Source: CAZMGG01 sp964565715 (GTDB lineage Bacteria; Planctomycetota; UBA1135; UBA2386). Taken from it: a stretch of DNA of 64,000 nucleotides. The stretch covers positions 1 to 64,000 of the forward strand of contig CAZMGG010000009.1 in NCBI GenBank assembly GCA_964565715.1, given 5' to 3'. The position numbers and the translations under genes are program-made. Below, one piece after another: positions 1 through 8,478 of the stretch; positions within the stretch are counted from its first letter, which is position 1, and each line of letters begins with the position of its first letter. The notes below the pieces were generated by a model. It was not told the origin of the DNA. It did no database searches and saw only the letters and a program-made list of their open reading frames with translations.

Positions 1-228
1 GCGGTCCAGGAGCGTTTCCACCACGCTGCCGTGCGGGACCTCGATCGCCACCGCGATCGAGGCAGGCTCGCCGAGCTTGCGCAGCCATGTGCACAGATCC
101 GCCAGGCCGTCTCCACTGTGCCGGAACGCTCGGGCGTCCACCTGCTTGCCACTCAGGTCTTCCGCGCAGACTTCGTGCTCGGCCGTGGCCCAGTCGATGC
201 CGACGAAGTGTGTCCAGTTGTCGTCCAT
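1..228 (-). mobile_element. IS110-family transposase, N-terminal part (cut by window edge)
   Basis: Reading the minus strand from an ATG at 228 gives 76 open codons that run off the window. The N-terminus reads MDDNWTHFVGIDWATAEHEV, followed by a stretch ending in VAIEVPHGSVVETLL. This is the RuvC-like DEDD domain start of IS110-family transposases; D12 in VGIDWA would be the first catalytic Asp. A strong Shine-Dalgarno (AAGGAGG) lies 7 nt upstream of the ATG. IS110 enzymes recombine circular element intermediates using an element-encoded bridge RNA. Only the first quarter is visible, so I cannot say whether the element is intact. It sits beside a restriction-type island, which fits a mobile accessory region. 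Confidence 0.85.
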
Positions 229-500
229 CACGCGCCTCCTTGTGCGAGAGAACAGAAACAACCGGCGCCGTGCTCCGCGGCGACCCCTGTACTGGTGCTC
301 GATGGCACGGACTGCCCACAGGGCGTCAGAGCACGGCTGCCCGCCGTGGCACGGGTCCCCCCCAGGAGCTCGAAACTCAGGGGGCACATGGTTGCTCACG
401 GCAGGCTGCCGGACCAGCGGAAGTCTACGTCAGCAGTCTTCTCGACTGGCAGGTTCCCAGGTACAGGGGCTGGGACCGTCAGGGAAGAGGATGGAGGAGG
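229..500 (-). ncRNA. Candidate IS110 non-coding end (possible bridge-RNA locus)
   Basis: No convincing gene lies between the transposase start and the methyltransferase at 612. In the IS110 group (not IS1111) the non-coding end upstream of the transposase encodes the bridge RNA, which is known biology. The stretch contains clear stem-loops: CACGGC/GCCGTG (332-337 with 343-348), CGGCA/TGCCG (399-403 with 407-411) and TCCCAG/CTGGGA (455-460 with 470-475). That clustering fits a structured RNA, but I cannot place the element end or the guide loops. The remaining bases to 611 would be flanking DNA and the promoter of the next gene. Confidence 0.35.
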
Positions 501-611
501 GTAAGGGACTTAGCTGAGGACGCCGTGGCCAAGCCCCGGCCATGCGTACGTCCTTGTGCTTGTCGGGAGCCGCGCCGGTTGTCGTTGAACACCGTGGGGG
601 CCAGGGGCATC

Positions 612-2279
612 ATGCGCCATGTGGGTGGTACTGAGGCTGGGCGGATTCATGATTCCCCCGAGCTCCGCAAGGAGCGCGGCGCCTTCTTCACGCCCGCGAC
701 GATCGCGCAGTTCCTGGTGGACTGGGCCGTGCGCGACCAGACGAACCGCGTGCTAGAGCCATCCTGCGGCGAGGCAGCTTTCCTGGTGCCGGCAGCCGAT
801 CGGCTGCGCCGCCTGGGCGCCACCGGGGCTGATCAGCTCCATGGCGTCGAGGTGCACGCGGCGTCGGCCGCTGAGGCTCGCCGCTTGGTCGCCGCCCACG
901 GTCTGCCGGCGTCGATCCGGGTTGCGGACTTCTTCGACGTGGAGCCCAGCGCGGACTTCGAAGCGGTGGTGGGCAACCCTCCGTACATCAGGTACCAGCA
1001 GTTCACCGGCGATCTGCGCGCCAAAGCGCTGAGGGCCGCGTTCAGCCAAGGCGTCAAGCTGACGCAGCTGGCAAGCTCCTGGGCCGCGTTCGTCGTGCAG
1101 GCTGCGCGCTACCTGAAGCCGGGCGGGCGCCTCGGGCTGGTGCTGCCTGCCGAACTACTGACCGTGAACTATGCGGCGCCTGTGCGGCGCTTCCTGCTAC
1201 GCCGGTTCAAGACCGTACGACTGGTGATGTTCGAGGAGTTGGTGTTTCCCGGCGTCCTGGAAGAAGTAGTGCTGCTCATGGCCGAGGGCGAAGGTTCAGC
1301 CGATCGCTTCGAGGTGTTCCAGGCCCGAGACCTGGACGACCTGGGCACCGTGGAGCACAAGCGCTGGAGCGGGTTCGCACCGGAGAAGGAAGGCAAGTGG
1401 ACTGGGGCCCTGTTGCCGTCCGCGGCCTTCGCTGAGTATCGCGCCCAGGCTGAGGGGGCCGCGTTCAGCCCGATGCTTGCCTGGGGCGAGACCTACCTGG
1501 GCGCCGTCACCGGCAACAACAAGTACTTCACCCTGACGCGGGATCAGGTGCGCGACTTGCGGATCCCCCAGGGCGACCTGCTGCGAATTTCGCCGCCGGG
1601 ATCGCGGCACCTGCGCGGGCTGACCTTCACCGAAGCCGCGTGGAGCCAGGCGGCGAACGAGGGTGGCGCGTGCTACCTGTTCTACCCCGGCGAACGGCTG
1701 TCCGCGGCGGCCGGGCGCTACGTGGAGCAGGGCGAGAAGGCGAAGGTGCATCGCGCCTACAAGTGCCAGGTGCGGGAGCCCTGGTGGCGCGTGCCCGTGG
1801 TGCCGGTGCCCGACCTGCTGCTCACCTACATGGACCAGCACCGGCCCCGACTGCTCACCAACGCGGCCAAGGTCGCTCACCTGAACTCGCTGTACGGCGT
1901 CGCGCTGCGGCCTGGCATGCGACAGCTTGGCCGGGATCTGCTGCCGGTTGCGTCGCTCAACAGCGTGACGCTGCTGGGCGCCGAAGTGGTTGGCCGTTCG
2001 TACGGCGGCGGGCTGCTGAAGCTGGAGCCGAAGGAGGCCGACACGCTGCCCGTCCCGTCTGCGGACCGCTTGGGCAGGGTCGCCGCGGAGCTGCGGGCGT
2101 TGCGGCCGCAGCTGGCGAAGCACCTGCGGGCTGGGCGGCTCGTGGATGCAGCTGCGCTCGTGGACGCGGTGCTGCTGCCCGAGCTGACGGTCCGTCAGCT
2201 GGGGTTGCTGAGAGAGGCTCGCGCGTTGCTCTACGAGCGCCGCACAACGAGGGGGAAGGGGTTGCGTGGCACGAGCTGA
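612..2279 (+). CDS. N6-adenine DNA methyltransferase (M.TaqI/Eco57I-like)
   Basis: A 555-aa class I SAM-dependent methyltransferase expected to methylate adenine N6 in DNA. The N-terminus has KERGAFFTPATIAQFLV, then the SAM-binding motif I region VLEPSCGEAAFL (about residues 45-57) and the catalytic motif IV NPPY at residues 122-125. This order (SAM motif before NPPY) is the gamma class, as in M.TaqI. The C-terminal half (about 260-555) has no enzyme motif and is the likely target-recognition domain. ATG 612 is chosen because it directly precedes the conserved block; the frame is open further upstream without recognisable homology. The 3' end overlaps the next gene by 14 nt, indicating translational coupling with the putative endonuclease. 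Confidence 0.85.
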   Translation: MRHVGGTEAGRIHDSPELRKERGAFFTPATIAQFLVDWAVRDQTNRVLEPSCGEAAFLVPAADRLRRLGATGADQLHGVEVHAASAAEARRLVAAHGLPASIRVADFFDVEPSADFEAVVGNPPYIRYQQFTGDLRAKALRAAFSQGVKLTQLASSWAAFVVQAARYLKPGGRLGLVLPAELLTVNYAAPVRRFLLRRFKTVRLVMFEELVFPGVLEEVVLLMAEGEGSADRFEVFQARDLDDLGTVEHKRWSGFAPEKEGKWTGALLPSAAFAEYRAQAEGAAFSPMLAWGETYLGAVTGNNKYFTLTRDQVRDLRIPQGDLLRISPPGSRHLRGLTFTEAAWSQAANEGGACYLFYPGERLSAAAGRYVEQGEKAKVHRAYKCQVREPWWRVPVVPVPDLLLTYMDQHRPRLLTNAAKVAHLNSLYGVALRPGMRQLGRDLLPVASLNSVTLLGAEVVGRSYGGGLLKLEPKEADTLPVPSADRLGRVAAELRALRPQLAKHLRAGRLVDAAALVDAVLLPELTVRQLGLLREARALLYERRTTRGKGLRGTS

Positions 2280-3006
2280 TGACCTGCTGAACCATGCACT
2301 ACAGACTCTGCCGCCGAAGCCAGGCGATCCGGCACAGCAGGCGGACAAGAAGCGGTACTCGGAGAGGGTGTCCGAGGTCGTGGCTCAGGCGTTCGCCGAG
2401 GAACTGCGACAACGAGGCATGGCCGAAGCCCGGCCTGCGCCGCCGGGGGAGCGGGACGCATCGGGCGCCGAGCGACGAATGTCCGGCGGGATCGGGGCCA
2501 AGAAGGTAGACGTGACCTGGGCCACCGAGGAATCGGGGCTGCTACTTGCGATCAGCGTCAAGAGCATCAACTTCCGCGACGGGCGCACGGGCAACTACCA
2601 GAAGAACCTGACGAACCGGCGCGGTGACATGCTGTTCGAAGCCGTGACGCTGCACCGGCGGTTTCCGTACGCCGTGCTTGCAGGCGTGTTCTTCTTCGAC
2701 AAGGGCGCGGCCGATGACGGCACCGATCGCCGCAGCCCGACCTTCAACAACGCCAATCACCGGCTCAAGATGTTCTCGGGCCGCACGGACCCGTCTGGTC
2801 GGGACGAGCAGTACGAACAGATGCTCTTGGTCCTGCTCGACAGCGACGCGAGCCCGCCCACTACGCGCTTCTTTGCCGTCGGCGAAGGTGCGCCGGTGGA
2901 AGTTGAGCTGTCGGTGGCGTTCGACCGGCTAGTGAAGACCGTGGCCGATCGAAACCCGGACTTCTACGAATGCGTGAACGGCAACATCAGGAAGTCGTCG
3001 GGGTAG
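2266..3006 (+). CDS. Putative type II restriction endonuclease, PD-(D/E)XK-like
   Basis: A 246-aa protein starting at GTG 2266 inside the end of the methyltransferase gene; GGAAGGGG precedes it. I do not recognise the exact family. The segment KKVDVTWATEESGLLLAISVKSI has the spacing of a PD-(D/E)XK nuclease core: D82, then a beta-strand ending in S97-V-K99. The usual Glu of E-x-K is replaced by Ser, which occurs in some divergent restriction enzymes but would also fit an inactive fold. Position, overlap with an N6 methyltransferase and size all support a cognate endonuclease. Its target sequence cannot be read from the DNA. Confidence 0.6.
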   Translation: MARADDLLNHALQTLPPKPGDPAQQADKKRYSERVSEVVAQAFAEELRQRGMAEARPAPPGERDASGAERRMSGGIGAKKVDVTWATEESGLLLAISVKSINFRDGRTGNYQKNLTNRRGDMLFEAVTLHRRFPYAVLAGVFFFDKGAADDGTDRRSPTFNNANHRLKMFSGRTDPSGRDEQYEQMLLVLLDSDASPPTTRFFAVGEGAPVEVELSVAFDRLVKTVADRNPDFYECVNGNIRKSSG

Positions 3007-3368
3007 AGTGCCTTGCCCTGAATGCGCCGTCGCGCAGCAGCAGTCACAGCACCGGCATGATGGCTGCGCCACCGAGCGCGTCCGCCAGCGCGTGCGCGAT
3101 GTGGCTGGTGCGGCCCGGGTGACCACCAGGCACGAGGACGCGGTGCTCTGGACGCCGGGGAAGGTGCCCGGCAGTTCGGCATCACCCGTCTCGGCACCAA
3201 CGTGCGCGGCGATGGAGTCGGGGCTGGGCTCCTGCAGGACCGTGGCGGTGGCGTGGTCGCGGCGGAGGGCGTTGACACGCTCCACCCGGACAACTCCGGG
3301 GTGGGTGGCCCATCATGCCGCAAGTGCGAGAACTCGGCTCCCCTGCGCCGTAGGATCATGGAACTCGC
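3007..3368 (+). other. Gap with no recognisable gene
   Basis: 362 bp between the putative endonuclease and the helicase-nuclease gene. Open frames exist on both strands but none has a recognisable motif; the minus-strand frame near 3040-3290 reads like a decayed fragment rather than a gene. No clear hairpin terminator was found. It may hold the promoter of the downstream gene, which starts at ATG 3369. Confidence 0.4.
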
Positions 3369-5930
3369 ATGGCCAACAAGAAGCGACCACAGTTCGGCAA
3401 GCGCCCCATCGTGACGAAAGTGGAGAGCCCGGAGAAGCTGTACTACACCCTGAAGAACCGGGACAGAACCCACGACTACCTGCGCGGGCCACAACAGGAC
3501 ATCCTTCGCGACTACGCTGAAGCACACGTCGGGACCCACGACCTCGCGCTTGAGCTCCCGACAGGCACCGGCAAGACGGTCGTCGGCCTCATGATCGCAG
3601 AGTGGCGGCGGCGTGAGCTCGGGAGGCGCGCCGCCTACCTGTGCCTGACCAACCAACTTGCCCAGCAGGCCATCATGGAGGCCAGGAAGCTGGGCCTGGC
3701 CGTGGCGGACGTGACAGGTACAAACCAAACGCGGATCCCAGCTGAGGAAGGCAGGTACCGAAATGCTGAGGCAATCGGCGTTTCGACCTACTCGAACCTG
3801 TTCAACGTGAACCCTGTGATCCGCGACAACGATGTGATCGTATTCGACGACGCGCACGGCGGCGAGACATACTGCGCCGGCTGCTGGACGATCGACGTAA
3901 GTCGCAAGGATGATGAGGAGCTGTACGAGTCACTCCTTGGTGTGCTTCGCTCGCGGCTGACGAACTCCCAGCGGCGCATGGTGGACGCGAGCGCGCGCAA
4001 CGCTACGGTCCAGTTCTGCGATGCTTGGTCCGACCCCGTCGTTGCCTCGGAGGTCACGGGTATTCTCGACAAAGTTACGGGGTGCGATGTGTACTATCGC
4101 TGGAGGTTCCTCCGCGCGCATCTTCACGCCACGCTGGTCATGGTTTCGCACTGGACCATCAGCATCCGGCCGCTCGTTCCGCCCACACACACGCACGAGC
4201 ACTTCGCGGGCGCGAAGCAGCGCATCTACATGACTGCGACGCTGGGAGGGCCGGGGGACATCCAGCGGGCCTACGGTGTTGATCGCGTCGATGTGCTTCG
4301 TGCGGTGAACCCCCAGGAAGGGCGTCGCTTCATCTTGGTTCCTGAGCTCTACGCTGCCCCGAGCATTGCCACTGGAGTTGTTGCCACGGCGTGGAACGAT
4401 ATCCCCAACCAGCGCGGTGTCGTCATCTCCCCGTCTGATCGTCACATGAGGCAGATCAATTTGACGCTGGAGGAGAAGTGCAAGAAGCCTTGCCAGATTC
4501 TTGGCGCAAACGAGATCGCGGACTCGCTGACACCGTTCACCAAGTCCGAGAGGAAATGGTTGTCACTGATGCGATACGACGGCCTGGACCTTCCCGATGA
4601 CGATTGCAGACTGCTCGTGCTCAACGAGAGCCCTCGTGCAGTCGGCGCTCTGGAGGCGGCCCAGCGGGACCATTGGCGAATGGGGCCCATGCTGCGTCGT
4701 CGTGAGCGCACCAGGCTTGTGCAGGGCATGGGCCGATGCACCAGAAGCGCCACCGACTATGCGGTGATCGTGTTGTTGGGGCAGTCTTTGATGAACGCCG
4801 TGACCATTCCCGAGTTGATGGACATGTTTCCCGTTGCGCTGCGCGCGGAGATCGCATGGGGCAAGCAACACTCGCAGATCGCTAGGGATAACCCCGACGA
4901 ACTGATAGGGATGATCGAGGGCCTGATCTCGGACAAGGACTACCGCGACGAAGCTGGCAAGGACATCGAGGACTTCGGCAAGGAGATGGCCGACGTGCCG
5001 GCTCAGGGCGAGGACTTGTACGATGTCGGAGCGCGCGCCGAGGTCCGGTTCTCTCGTGCGCTCTGGGACGAGAACTACGAAGCTGCCCATGCAGAAGCGC
5101 GCTCGATGGCCGACCGCATCACGGGCGCTGAGTTCGACGGCTACCGGGCATTCTGGTGGTACCTCGCGAGCTGCGCGATTCTACCCGTGGACCCTGACCG
5201 AGAACGCGAGTGCCTGAGGAAGGCCATCACGTGCGGCGTGAATGCCGGTTGGCTTCAGTTCGCCCTTCAGCAGCGGGGCGTGACCGATGCAGGGGTCGAC
5301 GACTCCGAGCAGCAGGTCGAGGCGATCTGGGATCAGCTGGAGGAATGGGGCTGGGTGGGACCCAGGTTCCTGAACACGGTTGAGAAGATGGTCACGCTTC
5401 TCGGCCAAGACACCCACAAGCAGTTCCACGAGGGGCTGGAACTGCTCGGCAAGTGCCTGGGCGCGACCACGTTCCGCCGCGGAGACCAAGGGGTTCCGGA
5501 CGGAGCTTGGTCGTTCGCGAACGACTACCATGTTGCCTTCGAGGCCAAGACCGAGGCCTCGGCCGATTCGTCGCTGTCCAAGAAGCATGCGCAGCAGGCG
5601 GTTGGACATGTCAATTGGGCCAGGGCCGTATTGTGCGACAAGCGCCAAGACGCCGAAATCGAATCCGTGTTAGTGGCGCACGGGACCGGCGTCGATGAGC
5701 TGGCAAAGCCGCACATCGGCGGCTTGCTGTACTGTTCTCCGGCGAAACTGAAGGAGTTCGCGAAGCATGTCGCGACCGGCATCAGGGAGTTGAGGATCCG
5801 GTATGTCAACGCCGACTACGCTTCGGTCAAGAGGAATTTTGCTTCTGAAGTCAAGATGCACGGATTGCTGCTCGAAGACGTGCGCAAGAAGCTCTTTGGG
5901 CAACGGTTGGCCGATCTTGTGAAAGTCTGA
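3369..5930 (+). CDS. SF2 helicase fused to a C-terminal PD-(D/E)XK nuclease
   Basis: An 853-aa protein. The helicase part has Walker A PTGTGKT (residues 64-70), motif II DDAH (160-163) in VIVFDDAHGGE, a motif III-like MTATLGGPGDI, and motif VI QGMGRCTRS (452-460) with the arginine finger. The MTATL and QGMGR style resembles the XPD/DinG branch of SF2, although motif II begins D-D instead of D-E. Near the C-terminus GVPDGAW (D711) is followed by VAFEAKTE (E725, K727), a canonical PD-(D/E)XK nuclease signature. The middle (about 530-700) is helical and of unknown role. I infer an ATP-driven DNA translocase-nuclease working with the upstream modification genes, as type III Res or other anti-phage helicase-nucleases do. 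It matches no named defence system that I can recall with certainty. Confidence 0.75.
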   Translation: MANKKRPQFGKRPIVTKVESPEKLYYTLKNRDRTHDYLRGPQQDILRDYAEAHVGTHDLALELPTGTGKTVVGLMIAEWRRRELGRRAAYLCLTNQLAQQAIMEARKLGLAVADVTGTNQTRIPAEEGRYRNAEAIGVSTYSNLFNVNPVIRDNDVIVFDDAHGGETYCAGCWTIDVSRKDDEELYESLLGVLRSRLTNSQRRMVDASARNATVQFCDAWSDPVVASEVTGILDKVTGCDVYYRWRFLRAHLHATLVMVSHWTISIRPLVPPTHTHEHFAGAKQRIYMTATLGGPGDIQRAYGVDRVDVLRAVNPQEGRRFILVPELYAAPSIATGVVATAWNDIPNQRGVVISPSDRHMRQINLTLEEKCKKPCQILGANEIADSLTPFTKSERKWLSLMRYDGLDLPDDDCRLLVLNESPRAVGALEAAQRDHWRMGPMLRRRERTRLVQGMGRCTRSATDYAVIVLLGQSLMNAVTIPELMDMFPVALRAEIAWGKQHSQIARDNPDELIGMIEGLISDKDYRDEAGKDIEDFGKEMADVPAQGEDLYDVGARAEVRFSRALWDENYEAAHAEARSMADRITGAEFDGYRAFWWYLASCAILPVDPDRERECLRKAITCGVNAGWLQFALQQRGVTDAGVDDSEQQVEAIWDQLEEWGWVGPRFLNTVEKMVTLLGQDTHKQFHEGLELLGKCLGATTFRRGDQGVPDGAWSFANDYHVAFEAKTEASADSSLSKKHAQQAVGHVNWARAVLCDKRQDAEIESVLVAHGTGVDELAKPHIGGLLYCSPAKLKEFAKHVATGIRELRIRYVNADYASVKRNFASEVKMHGLLLEDVRKKLFGQRLADLVKV

Positions 5931-6311
5931 AACGCGCGGCGGCAGCGAACACTGCCGGAGCCACGACGTGGCGGCGCTCTCGTGCAGAGGCCGCGGGTTC
6001 TGCCCGTTGCGCGTTGCGCAGCGCCCGGCGGATGTCGGACACTGGGCTGTGGCTGGTAGAACGGTGCGGATTGCGGTCCGTTCCGGCGTTGTGGCAGTGC
6101 GCCGACGTGGGGCGTCATCCAGGTGGCGTTGTCGGGTTGTCGGGCTTCTAGGAAGCTACCGGTTCTGCGGTTATCCCTCGTTCTCATCGATCCCAATTGG
6201 GACTCCTCCGCCGCGACTCAAACGAGTCGCATGCCTACCGCCTTGAGTCTTGAGTCGGGCCCGGTGCATGTGAGGTGCCCAATCTCGATTCGATATCCAA
6301 CGGCAACCAAG
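5931..6311. other. Intergenic region with palindromes between convergent genes
   Basis: No supported gene. It contains a 12-bp perfect palindrome TCCCAATTGGGA (6191-6202), a 7-bp perfect hairpin GCGACTC-AAAC-GAGTCGC (6213-6230) and a tandem TTGAGTC repeat (about 6242-6256). The hairpin sits between two genes that point at each other, so a bidirectional terminator is the simplest reading. The palindrome could instead be an operator or a recombination site. Confidence 0.45.
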
Positions 6312-6899
6312 TCAGGATGGATCCTCGCTCGGCAGCGAGATCACCCCTCGCCATTCCACTTCCGATGGCTCGGTCGTCATCACGCCGTAGTGTTCCTTCA
6401 GGTACTGCCAAGAAGCGAGGCGGACCCTCCGGTCGACCGTGGGGTCGACGAACAAGACTCCAGCCGGCGCCTTGCTCGGGTCGAGTCGCGCGCCTTCTCC
6501 GACAAGGCCGAAGAAGTTGGAGTCCCTGAAGGAGGCGGCGCTGGAACTCAAAGAGTTGACGAACATGCAGCCGGCTTCCTCTGTGGAGAGCACCCCGGCA
6601 TCGAGCCTTGGCAGCCGGAGGAACGACGCATCGGCCTTGTCCGTGATCTTGCCGTCCAGGGTGCTGTCGATGCCGAAGCCTCGGATCCTCTCGGCGACCC
6701 CCTTCTCGACGGCTGCCCTTCTCAGGTCCGACAGGAAGTTGCCCTCGTCCCTGTCGGTGACTTCGACCAGGTAGCTGAACTTGTAATCGGTCACCCGGAG
6801 GTCCGCCGTTCGAGTTTTCCCTCGTGGGATGCGCTCGACCTTGAAGCCCTTGGCCTCAAGCACCTCGCGAGCGTGCTTCTCGGTTGTTGTCTCCGTCAT
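6312..6899 (-). CDS. Small protein with a degenerate PD-(D/E)XK-like core
   Basis: A 195-aa protein starting at ATG 6899. The N-terminal third has the order RTADLRVTDYKFSYLVEVTD: D33, then E46-V-T48. This is the spacing of PD-(D/E)XK nucleases such as the HJ-resolvase-like fold, with the catalytic Lys replaced by Thr. It may therefore be a non-catalytic binding protein, or use another lysine. The rest (about 95-195) has no motif I know. It faces the helicase-nuclease gene and may belong to the same mobile island, or mark its far edge. Family not recognised. Confidence 0.55.
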   Translation of the reverse strand: MTETTTEKHAREVLEAKGFKVERIPRGKTRTADLRVTDYKFSYLVEVTDRDEGNFLSDLRRAAVEKGVAERIRGFGIDSTLDGKITDKADASFLRLPRLDAGVLSTEEAGCMFVNSLSSSAASFRDSNFFGLVGEGARLDPSKAPAGVLFVDPTVDRRVRLASWQYLKEHYGVMTTEPSEVEWRGVISLPSEDPS

Positions 6900-7284
6900 C
6901 GTCGGGCTGCGTAGGTGCGGGCGAAGCTACAGGTAGCCCTGGAACTCGACGCCAGCCATAAATCGGGCGGCGTCCAGCGCCACGGGCCAGGGCCGGGCAG
7001 TGCTGGTGAGGGTCGACACCAAGGTGACGGAGAATAGCGGTCTTCCGCCGGAATCCGTGCTACCAATCGGCCGACCCAAGTCGTCGGGTGAGCATGGCCG
7101 AGTGCGCCGCGGGCCTAACGTGGGTGCAGATCGCCACCCTGGTGGCCGCCAGGAACCGCCCCCGACCCCCTGCGGCGGCAGAACAGCCCCTACGTTCAAG
7201 CCGCGCGGCACGGCGCCGGCGAGGCTGTCCCACATGCGCCCTGACGATCTGCCTCCGCGCCCTGCATCCACCCAGCCCGTCGCC
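6900..7284. other. Intergenic region, no supported gene
   Basis: The stretch separates the divergent nuclease-like gene from the monooxygenase operon and should hold promoters for both. A minus-strand frame ends in MAGVEFQGYL and a stop at about 6927, which could be the tail of a deleted gene, but nothing upstream supports it. GC content and codon bias shift here toward the more extreme GC of the rest of the window, so this may be the right boundary of the island. Confidence 0.35.
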
Positions 7285-8478
7285 ATGGAACCCTCCCGCG
7301 AGCCAGCTCCGGCACGCACCCAGCGGCGCGACACCATCGTCATCGGCGGCGGTCAGGCCGGGCTCGCGGTGGGGTATCACCTGGCGCAACGCGGCGTCGA
7401 CTTCGTCGTCCTCGAGGCGGGCGCCCGCATCGGCGACAGCTGGCGCCGGCGCTGGGATTCGCTGCGCCTGTTCACGCCGGCGCGGCACAGCGGCCTGCCG
7501 GGGATGCGCTTTCCGGCCGCGCCGGGGCACCTGCCGGACAAGGACCAGGTCGCCGACTACCTGGAACGCTACGCCGATGCCTGCGGCATCCCGGTGCGCA
7601 CCGGCACGCGGGTCGAGGCGCTGTGGCAGGACGGCACGGACTTCGTCATCGATGCGGGACCCGACCGGTTCGTGGCCCGCAACGTCGTGGTGGCGACCGG
7701 CCCGTTCCAGCGGCCCCGGGTGCCGGCGTTGGCGAGCCAGCTGCGGAGCGACATCCACCAGCTCCACTCCCACGACTACCGGAACCCGGGGCAGCTGCCC
7801 GACGGCGACGTCCTGGTGGTCGGCGCGGGCAACTCGGGCGCGCAGATCGCCCTGGAACTCGCCCGCTCGCGGAAGGTCGTCCTGGCCGGCGAGAGCGCGG
7901 GCAGCCTGCCGCGGACGATCCTCGGCGCGGATGTCTTCCAGTGGCTGTGGCCGGTGTTCCGGTGTCTGCACCTGGGCACCTGGGCCGGCCGCAGGCTGCG
8001 GGAACGGAGCAGGGCCGGCGATCCGCTGATCGGCATCGGCCGGCGGGATTTCGCGGCGAACGGGGTCCGGCGGGTCGGCCGGGTCGGCGCGGTGCAGCAC
8101 GGACTGCCGTGCGTGGGCGGCGAAGTCCTGGACGTGCGGGTCGTGCTGTGGGCCACCGGCTTCGCGCCCGACTTCGGCTGGATCCACCTGCCGGCGTTCG
8201 GGGCGGATGGGATGCCCCGGCACCGGCGCGGCGTGGCGCGGCCGGCCGGGCTGTACTTCGTCGGGCAGCGATTCCTGTTCCGGCAGTCGTCGGCCCTGCT
8301 CGGCGGCGTCGGCGACGATGCGGCCTTCGTCGCCGGGCAGATCGCGGATCGCGCCGCGCGCAAGCCATGGACGCCGGCGATGCGGCGGCTATCGTCGCCG
8401 GCCGTCCTCGAGGCACCTGCGTGGCCGCGCCCATCGGAATCGGTGACTTCATCGCCTGGGATGGCGGCTGTCTCATGA
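7285..8478 (+). CDS. Flavin-dependent monooxygenase (CzcO/FMO-like)
   Basis: About 397 aa. The FAD-binding Rossmann motif is IVIGGGQAGLAVGYHLA, followed by GDSWRRRWDSLRLFTP, typical of flavin-containing monooxygenases. A second dinucleotide (NADPH) motif VVGAGNSGAQIALELA lies in the middle. The family signature before it, HSHDYRNP, matches the FMO/BVMO linker, and VLWATGFAPDF is the conserved C-terminal block. It likely oxygenates a small nucleophilic organic substrate in the cytoplasm; the substrate is unknown. ATG 7285 is chosen; ATG 7234 is also in frame, and neither has a strong Shine-Dalgarno. The stop lies within the next gene, so the two are co-translated. Confidence 0.82.
   Translation: MEPSREPAPARTQRRDTIVIGGGQAGLAVGYHLAQRGVDFVVLEAGARIGDSWRRRWDSLRLFTPARHSGLPGMRFPAAPGHLPDKDQVADYLERYADACGIPVRTGTRVEALWQDGTDFVIDAGPDRFVARNVVVATGPFQRPRVPALASQLRSDIHQLHSHDYRNPGQLPDGDVLVVGAGNSGAQIALELARSRKVVLAGESAGSLPRTILGADVFQWLWPVFRCLHLGTWAGRRLRERSRAGDPLIGIGRRDFAANGVRRVGRVGAVQHGLPCVGGEVLDVRVVLWATGFAPDFGWIHLPAFGADGMPRHRRGVARPAGLYFVGQRFLFRQSSALLGGVGDDAAFVAGQIADRAARKPWTPAMRRLSSPAVLEAPAWPRPSESVTSSPGMAAVS

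Noticed and set aside
3007..3368. A gene in the helicase-nuclease upstream gap
   Set aside because: Frames on both strands lack recognisable motifs or a ribosome-binding site.
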